Assembly: GCA_009885515.1 (NCBI GenBank)
Contig: VFKO01000430.1
Coordinates: forward strand, 1-7,971
Length of the DNA stretch: 7,971 nt
Direction of reading: 5' to 3'
Origin: Rhodobiaceae bacterium
GTDB lineage: Bacteria > Pseudomonadota > Alphaproteobacteria > Micropepsales > Micropepsaceae
In this document: positions 1 to 6,100 of the stretch, piece after piece
Numbering within the stretch: the first letter of the stretch is position 1
How the letters are laid out: each line of letters starts with the position of its first letter
Notes under the pieces: generated by a model
Database searches by the model: none
Told to the model about the DNA's origin: nothing
Seen by the model: only the letters and a program-made list of their open reading frames with translations
Program-made: the position numbers and the translations under genes

Positions 1-292
1 ACCCGTCCCCTTCGGTCACATCGGCGACGGCAATATCCACTTCAACATCAGCCAGCCCGTGGGCGCGGACAAAGCAGCCTTCCTCAACCGTGCACCGGAA
101 ATCAACCGCCTTGTCCACGACATCGTCCACAGCCTCGGCGGCTCCATCAGCGCCGAACACGGAATAGGCCAGGCCAAAATCGACGAAATCACCCTCTACA
201 AATCGCCCGCCGCCCTGGAAACAATGCGCACCATCAAACGCGCCATAGATCCGCACGGCATCATGAATCCAGGGAAAGTGGTTCGGATATGA
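1..292 (+). CDS. FAD-linked 2-hydroxyacid dehydrogenase, C-terminal part (partial)
   Basis: The reading frame is open from base 2 and ends at TGA 290-292, giving the last 96 residues of a protein that starts before the window. It begins with a GHIGDGNIHFN motif (His6 and His13 of the fragment) and then has SAEHGIG (Glu52, His53) and a C-terminal DPHGIMNPGKV. This set is the signature of the FAD-linked oxidase C-terminal domain (GlcD, D-lactate dehydrogenase and D-2-hydroxyglutarate dehydrogenase family). In characterised members the two His residues and the Glu hold a divalent metal that orients the 2-hydroxyacid substrate, which is oxidised to the 2-oxoacid with electrons passed through FAD. 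All these residues are intact, so the enzyme is probably active. The FAD-binding half lies outside the window, so the substrate cannot be decided; D-2-hydroxyglutarate or D-lactate are the likely options. The next gene follows after 42 bases on the same strand. Confidence 0.93.
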   Translation, partial: PVPFGHIGDGNIHFNISQPVGADKAAFLNRAPEINRLVHDIVHSLGGSISAEHGIGQAKIDEITLYKSPAALETMRTIKRAIDPHGIMNPGKVVRI

Positions 293-334
293 CAGTCCTG
301 AATGCGAGCCGCCGATTTGACGAAGCAGTGTAGA

Positions 335-709
335 ATGCAAATCCGCCCCATCCGCACCAAGGCCGATCAACGTGCGGCTTTGAAAGAGGTCGAAAGACTT
401 TGGAGTGCGAATCCCGGCACACCGGACGGCGACCGGGTCGAGGTTCTCGTCACGCTCATCGAAGACTTCGAAGACAAGCACTTCCCGATCCCGGCGCCAG
501 ACCCCATCGCCGCGATCAATTTCATGCTGGAGCAAAAGGGCCTATCCCGCCGCGACCTCGAACCCGCCATCGGCAGCCGCGGCCGCGTCTCCGAAGTACT
601 GACCCGCAAGCGCCCGCTCACGCTGCCCATGGTGCGCGCTTTGAGCAAGCTTCTCGACATCCCTGCAGACATCCTCGCGCAAGCCTACCCCACGCGGAAA
701 GCAGCCTGA
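335..709 (+). CDS. HigA-like XRE-family HTH protein (orphan antitoxin or regulator)
   Basis: This 124-residue protein belongs to the COG5499 / HigA type of predicted transcription regulators. It opens with MQIRPIRTKADQRAAL, the usual N-terminal pattern of the group. An acidic helix follows (about 35-50, VEVLVTLIEDFEDKHF), then a helix-turn-helix domain (about 57-115). That domain contains GLSRRDLEPAIGSRGRVSEV and KRPLTLPMVRAL, which match the DNA-binding core of E. coli HigA in layout. The start was set at ATG 335 because family similarity begins there. An in-frame ATG at 302 would add 11 unrelated residues, and neither start has a clear Shine-Dalgarno. In higBA loci the toxin gene lies just upstream of the antitoxin. 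Here the upstream gene is an FAD oxidase and downstream is a membrane protein, so no toxin partner is visible. It may be a solitary regulator, or it may act with a distant toxin. Confidence 0.88.
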   Translation: MQIRPIRTKADQRAALKEVERLWSANPGTPDGDRVEVLVTLIEDFEDKHFPIPAPDPIAAINFMLEQKGLSRRDLEPAIGSRGRVSEVLTRKRPLTLPMVRALSKLLDIPADILAQAYPTRKAA

Positions 710-798
710 CTCTGGCACCCGGAGAAGGCGCGCCCTTAATTCACGTTGCGCAGGGACACCATCGCAGTTACCGTGACTTCCTCGCGGTGGCCAAAGCC

Positions 799-812
799 TG
801 GAGGGCGGGAAC
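799..812 (+). promoter_or_regulatory. Ribosome binding site for the membrane protein gene
   Basis: The sequence TGGAGGG at 799-805 is followed by a 7-base spacer and ATG 813. It is a strong Shine-Dalgarno and supports both the start choice and the reality of this otherwise unrecognised gene. Confidence 0.75.
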
Positions 813-1337
813 ATGTCGATGTCGGACGAAGAGACCTCAAGCGAGTCACGTTGGCCGAGTCTGGGAGTTTTGCTCTACCAGCAGATAACGATTGTCATCG
901 GCATGTTCGCGTTCATCGCTGTCTTCGATCACGTCGCCAAATTCGAATGGCATGGGGCTCTTCGCGATATCATCGGAATTTGGGACGTGTACGTTCCTTC
1001 GGCGACGACGGCTCTGCTGGATGTCACGATTGTGCCATTCGCGAAGTGGGCTTTCGATTGGGACCTTGTAATCTCCCCAATCGCAAGAGACTACGTAACG
1101 GCGAGCTTGGCTCAGCTTCTTATCCACTTGAGAGCGGGAAGAATCTGGGACGATCTCACGGGCATAATTTTCGCCGTAATTTTTTGGCCACTGATAGTGG
1201 TGTGGGAAGCGTTCGCTAGTTCGACAGGTGAGTTTACCACTCGGCGCCTATACACATTAGCCCCAGTATTCTACGCAGGGCTCCTATTGACCGTGAACTA
1301 CTTCCTGCTCTCCCCGAACGGCATGCTCTCCCGCTGA
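813..1337 (+). CDS. Uncharacterised small integral membrane protein
   Basis: I do not recognise this 174-residue protein. A hydrophilic, Ser/Glu-rich N-terminus (1-15) is followed by a hydrophobic segment at about 17-40 (LYQQITIVIGMFAFIAVF). A moderately hydrophobic middle (about 50-85) follows, then two clear membrane segments at about 118-136 (TGIIFAVIFWPLIVVW) and 147-166 (LAPVFYAGLLLTVNYFLL). No catalytic motif is visible. The start is supported by GGAGGG at a 7-base spacing; a second Met at codon 3 is possible. By hand count, bases 901-1260 are about 52% GC (188 of 360), while single-line samples from the first two genes give about 60%. It also uses several ATA and TTG/TTA-type codons that the neighbours avoid. 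This may reflect a hydrophobic composition or a different origin. The gene is convergent with the TPR lipoprotein gene, with 29 bases between the stops. A function cannot be assigned. Confidence 0.7.
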   Translation: MSMSDEETSSESRWPSLGVLLYQQITIVIGMFAFIAVFDHVAKFEWHGALRDIIGIWDVYVPSATTALLDVTIVPFAKWAFDWDLVISPIARDYVTASLAQLLIHLRAGRIWDDLTGIIFAVIFWPLIVVWEAFASSTGEFTTRRLYTLAPVFYAGLLLTVNYFLLSPNGMLSR

Positions 1338-1366
1338 GAATTTGCTCGCCGCTTTCCCAGCTCAGC

Positions 1367-3058
1367 TCAAAATCTGCTCTCCTTCAACACCACATCCGCC
1401 CGCGCCCAAGCCTTCTCATACGCCGCTTGCGCCGCCGCCGCCTCACGCGTGCGGCCCAACTTGACCAGCGCCGCGTGCAGCCCGAACAGCGACCAGCCAT
1501 TCTTCGGCCACTCCTTCAGATCTTGGCGGTACACATCGACGGCCTCACCCGCGCGCCCCGCTTGCAACAGCACCGCACCCAGATACTGCCGCGTCGGGAA
1601 ATCCCACCACGGTGGCTCGGTGTAGGCCAAATTGTCTTGCGCAATGACGGCGGCCTTCAGCTCGTTGATCGCATCCGGCAGGTCACCTTTGGTGCGGGCA
1701 ATTTCCGCGCGCACCACATGACCGGCGATCCGCACCATATCGTCACCGGGCACGCCAAAGCCTTGAAAGATTTTGCCGTCGGCTTCGCTGAACGACGGCG
1801 CGATCAGTGCACTCTCGCGCGTCGCCGCGTTCACATCGCCCTTCATGGCAAAGGCCCGCGCCCGCGCATAATGCCAGATCGCGGTGGCGTAGTGCAGCCC
1901 GGGATCGGGCGCGCGTGCCGCCAGAACATCATCCCACTTGCCAAACCGCAATTGCGCGTAAAGCAACGTTGGCACGAAAGCCTGTATGGGTGGCAGATCA
2001 AGCGCCATCTTCGGCTGCACTTTCTCGAGCACGCGCTGGGCGTACTCCAGCGCCAACGCCGAGCGTCCATCATTCGTCGCCGCCGTCCACACGAAGTGCA
2101 GATTGTGCACATAGTACATCGCCGAATACATGCCGCGATCATTCGTGGCGGCAAGATAGGCTTCGTCAGCTTTGGCGGCCTTCTGGTTCCATACAACGCC
2201 GTCTTCATAGCGCCCAATGCGGTTGTAGATATGCGTCGGCATATGAACAAGATGTCCCGCGCCCGGCATCGAAGGACCCAAGCGGTCGGCATAGACTTCC
2301 GCGCGCTGCGGCGTAGTGCTGTTCTCAACCGCATGAATATAAAGATGCATCGCGCCCACATGGCCAGGCGCCCGCTTCAGCACCCGCTCAAGCGTTGGCA
2401 CCAGGGGCTCAAGTCCCGCCTTGGGTCTGCGCCGGTTAGCTTGCCAGTAATCCCACGGCGAGGTGTCCATCAGCGCTTCGGCGTACAGCGTCTGTGCATC
2501 GAGGTCGCGCGGATAACGCTTTGCCACACTGCGCATGGCTTGCATGAACGCTTTGTCGAGCTGGCCTCGATCCGCCGCCGCATCCGCCGAATAGCGCTTC
2601 GCCAGCGCCGCGATATAGGCACGCTCGGCAACACTCGCACCCGGCGCCAGTTTCTGCGCCATCCCGATCGCGTGAAAGGCCGGCGCCACAGCGTCCGGCA
2701 TCATCGGCATGTTGATGTTGGGTCCGTGCGCAAAAGCAATCCCCCACCAGCACATGGCGCATTTGTCGTCACGCTTCAGCGCTTCCTCGAACGAGGAAAT
2801 CGCCGCCGCATGATTGAAATTGAAAAGAAACCGGTAGCCCTGATTGAAATAAGCCTGCGCCTCCGCCGACGCTGTCGATATCTTGTGAGAATGTGTCCCC
2901 ATATTATCAAACAGCGGCATGGTCTTGGCGCCGCCGGCGTGATGACCTGCGTGCGCTGCTGTCCCGGTTGGACCTTCGCCACGATCTTCGATGCAGCCGA
3001 CGAGAAACAGCGGCACCAGCAGGACGCCCGCGAATTTAGCCCACAGTGAAACGTGCAT
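1367..3058 (-). CDS. TPR-repeat lipoprotein
   Basis: This 563-residue protein has a lipoprotein signal peptide: Lys8, a hydrophobic stretch at 9-20 and the lipobox LVGC with Cys22 as the lipidated residue. A His-rich linker follows (HAGHH at 36-40), then the family motif MGTHSHKIST (53-62). The first TPR unit covers about 66-98 (YFNQGYRFLFNFNHAAAI), followed by KCAMCWWGIAFAHGPNINMP (99-118). A middle block holds LYIHAVENS (239-247) and GAGHLVHMPTHIYNRIGRYE (266-285). Two further TPR-like helix pairs lie near the C-terminus (about 490-555). This layout matches a widespread family of periplasmic TPR proteins that databases often describe as possible TonB-system components; the true role is unknown. 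TPRs bind protein partners, so it is probably an envelope scaffold. ATG 3058 was chosen over an upstream in-frame ATG at 3103 because GGAGGG lies 6 bases before it and the signal peptide starts there. It follows the autotransporter by 59 bases and is probably co-transcribed with it. Confidence 0.9.
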   Translation of the reverse strand: MHVSLWAKFAGVLLVPLFLVGCIEDRGEGPTGTAAHAGHHAGGAKTMPLFDNMGTHSHKISTASAEAQAYFNQGYRFLFNFNHAAAISSFEEALKRDDKCAMCWWGIAFAHGPNINMPMMPDAVAPAFHAIGMAQKLAPGASVAERAYIAALAKRYSADAAADRGQLDKAFMQAMRSVAKRYPRDLDAQTLYAEALMDTSPWDYWQANRRRPKAGLEPLVPTLERVLKRAPGHVGAMHLYIHAVENSTTPQRAEVYADRLGPSMPGAGHLVHMPTHIYNRIGRYEDGVVWNQKAAKADEAYLAATNDRGMYSAMYYVHNLHFVWTAATNDGRSALALEYAQRVLEKVQPKMALDLPPIQAFVPTLLYAQLRFGKWDDVLAARAPDPGLHYATAIWHYARARAFAMKGDVNAATRESALIAPSFSEADGKIFQGFGVPGDDMVRIAGHVVRAEIARTKGDLPDAINELKAAVIAQDNLAYTEPPWWDFPTRQYLGAVLLQAGRAGEAVDVYRQDLKEWPKNGWSLFGLHAALVKLGRTREAAAAQAAYEKAWARADVVLKESRF

Positions 3059-3070
3059 AATCAACCCTCC
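3059..3070 (-). promoter_or_regulatory. Ribosome binding site of the TPR lipoprotein gene
   Basis: On the minus strand GGAGGG (3070-3065) stands 6 bases before ATG 3058. A second GGAGG lies 11 bases further upstream, too far away to serve this start. The site fixes the start at 3058 rather than 3103. Confidence 0.8.
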
Positions 3071-3117
3071 AGGAAGCCTCCTATTTTGCACACAACCCGG
3101 CAAGTTTGCAATGGACG

Positions 3118-6100
3118 CTACCAGGTCGCGCGGCCACCCAGCGAGACCATGGCCGAGACGCTGTCATCGCTGAGAGCGCCTTGCGCATCGACGTAGCCGG
3201 TGATCCGCCCCGTCAGCGGCATCGTCATCGAAAGCCCGCCCGCGAAAGTGTCACGCGCATAGGCAGCGCCATCGACGTGAAAAAACACGTCCGGGTCGCC
3301 CGCAAAGGCCGCCGAGAATTCTTGCCGCCGGTCGAGCATTTCGTGACGCCAGTCCAGGCGCAATTGCGGAACGAATTTCCGGTCGCCCGCCCCGAAGACG
3401 CGCGATATCCGGACGCTGACGATTGTCCGCAACGACTGCGAGTCCTCTGGCCGCATCAGCAGCGACAGCCCGCCGCCGCCGCGCTCCTCGTAATCATCCG
3501 GCAAGGCGCCCTGATAGTTCAGAGCGAAGGATGGTTCAAACCGGAAGTTGTCGTTCTCAAGAATAGTGCCCGCTTCCACCGACGCGGTGTACGACCAGGA
3601 ACGCATGATGCCGGTAATATCGTAGTCGAGGAGCCCAACGCTGACAAAACGCGCAGCCTTCGCCTGCGAGCCGATGAGACTGAGATTGCCGTTCACATAG
3701 GCTTCCGCGCCGCCGTACGCAACATAGGCGCCCAATTGCCCAGCCTTGATATTGGATTCATTCCGGCTGGCATCAAAGCTAACAGCGGTCTCGACATACT
3801 GCGCCGCCACGCCCGCGAGCAGAAGTGAGTCGAACACCCGGTCGACGCCGGTAATCAATCCACCCGTGATCTGCCGTGAACCGGGCGCATATGCATCGCC
3901 GTAAGTCTGCGCCCATGCGCCGATAACGCGCCCCCACACCGACGTGGTGCCGGCATCGCGGATACCCGTCTCAAGCCAGTCGAACGCGGTCGGATCGCCC
4001 TGCACATCCGACATCACCTCGCCGCTGGTGCTGGCTTGTGCATAGCGCCGCAAACACCAATCGTCGCCGGCCACCGTGCACCCCGTCGTCCGGGCCGCGT
4101 TGACGCGCTCGGCAACCGATTGCTTCCACGGATCGTCGGTGCGCAAAGCAGCACCGCTGCTTTCGGCATTCTCCGAGCCCGAGATCGCCGCATAAATGTC
4201 TTTGATTGACGACGGAGAACTATTGGCTAGCGTATTGATGAGGTTCACCAAATCCGGGTCCGATGGCCCGTTCTCGAAAATCTCGTCGAGCCCGTCCCCG
4301 ACACCGTCGTCATTGCCGCCTCCCCCGCCCAATGAGGTGAAGGAGTTGCGATTGATCTGAAGTCCAACCGTCGTGGGGCTGTATATTGCGTCCACGGTGA
4401 ACAAGGCGTTCGGCGCCTGCAGCAAGGTGACCGAACCAAAAGTTCCAGCGGTGCTCGCGCCCGAAATGACGTTGCTGTAAGTGAACGACGTGGCGGACGT
4501 GCCGCCAAATGTCAGTGGGTCGAGAAAGACGCCTAAATTCGCTCCGCTAACGTTTGCAGCACCCGACACCGTGAACTGCGGATACACGGTGGTATTCGTC
4601 GTCAGAAACACGTTCAGGTTCGAGCCGGCGGACAGCATCAACGACGAACCCGACAAGCTGGTGTTGTCGTCGAGATACATCGTACCGCCGCCATTGACCG
4701 TCATTGCGCCCAGCGAACTTCCGGTTATGCCGCCGCCGTCCACGCCTTGCACCGCACCACCAAGAAACGCGAATGCTCCGCTGGCGATGTTGAAGGACGA
4801 CATGTTGGCAAGACTGCCGCCCGGCGTCACCGTGAGGTTCCCGTTTGCAACATTCAATGCACCCGAAAAACTATTCGCACCGGTCAGCGTGAAAGTGCCG
4901 CTACCCAACTTTGTCAGTCCGCCCGCACCCGAAGACGTGCCCGAAAACAAAGAGGACGAGCTATCGCCGGTCGTCAGTATCGTACTAGAACCCAAGCTTA
5001 GCGCCCCCGAGCCCGAGAAGTTGCCGATGGTTTCGTTGGTGCTAAGCGCAAAAATGCCCGCGCCCGCAATTGTCACCGCGCCGCTATTGGCAATGGCACT
5101 GCCGCCTTGTGCCGTCAGTGTGCCCGCCGTGATGGTGGTCAGGCCAGTGTAAGTGTTCACGCCGGACAGCGTCAGGTTCCCAACACCGATTTTTTCGATC
5201 GGGCGCGACCCGCCGGTTTCGCTGATGGCGCCCGATTGTTCCGCCGACCCAACCAGGACTTCCAATTGCGTCGTGTTGCTGTTGACAATAATCGGCGCCG
5301 CACTGTTGACCCCATTGCCATAGGAAACGACCGAGCCATAGGTCGTAATCGGCCCGGTTCCGGCGGCGGTGTTGCTCAACAAGCGAACGCCGCCTTCCAA
5401 AATATCGATGCCGCCCGTGAACAGATTATTCCCCGACAACGACAACATGCCCGTGCCGTCTTTGATCAGCTTGCCCGCACCCGACAATTGGCCGCCATAG
5501 GTGAAGGCCGTTGTCCGGTTGAATTTCAGAAGACCCGCCGCATCGATGGCGATGTTGCCGGATACGTCGCCGGTAGCACCCGCACCGCTGACCGCGATCA
5601 CCGGTTCGCCGCCGCCGTCAAAGCCTGCGGGCGCAAAACTCGCGCCGATGATCAACGAACCGTTGGCGCCAATGTCAAAGTCGCCCGGCATAGTGCCGGT
5701 CACGACGACAAGTGCGCCATTCGCGATTGTCGTCAGCCCCGTGAATGTATTGGCGCCCGCCAACACGATTCCCCCGACGCTCGACAGATCGATGTGGCCG
5801 TTTCCTGCAACGAGCACATTGGAATCTTCTCCATAGAGATAAGGAACCAGATTGGTCGAAACGAATTTGAACGTCCCGTTCACCATGAGATTGAGCGACC
5901 CCGAAGGTCCAACACCTATGCCGCCGTCGGTCGCGCCCAACTGACCGGAGTCGTCAACGATAAGCGTCGCACCCGAATCGACTGTCGCGTTGTCGTAATA
6001 ACCGCCGCCAATGAGAGTCCAGATGCCGCTATCGACATTGAGGTCGGTAAACCCAAGCCAGTCCGTAATCCCGGGGTTCGCGCTCGAACCCTCGCCATGG

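Noticed and set aside
302..334. Upstream ATG 302 as the start of the HigA-like protein
   Set aside because: The 11 extra residues do not resemble the family N-terminus, which begins at the Met encoded at 335, and no Shine-Dalgarno precedes 302.
746..774. TTGCGC with a weak downstream TACCGT as a promoter for the membrane protein gene
   Set aside because: The -10 match is poor and such hexamers occur by chance; no promoter can be supported from sequence alone.
746..1219. A 157-codon frame overlapping the membrane protein gene on the same strand
   Set aside because: It has no ribosome binding site, an Arg/Gly/Ser-rich low-complexity product and no hydrophobic pattern, while the competing frame has a strong Shine-Dalgarno and membrane helices.
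1333..1366. Perfect 6-base inverted repeat (GCTGAG / CTCAGC) between the convergent genes, a possible bidirectional terminator
   Set aside because: The loop is 22 bases, the stem is short, and no T-run follows on either strand, so an intrinsic terminator cannot be supported.
1427..3049. A 540-codon open frame on the plus strand, opposite the TPR lipoprotein
   Set aside because: It is the same codon-aligned antisense shadow effect. The product is extremely rich in Arg and His, with no domain, and the opposite strand holds a conserved TPR family protein with signal peptide and ribosome binding site.
3059..3117. TTGCA / TGCAA inverted repeat between the autotransporter and the TPR gene
   Set aside because: The stem is only 5 base pairs with a 16-base loop and no T-run; it does not argue against co-transcription.
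4481..5152. Pro/Val-rich plus-strand open frame within the autotransporter
   Set aside because: Its composition is the reverse-complement image of Gly/Thr/Asn-rich passenger codons; there is no start signal or domain.
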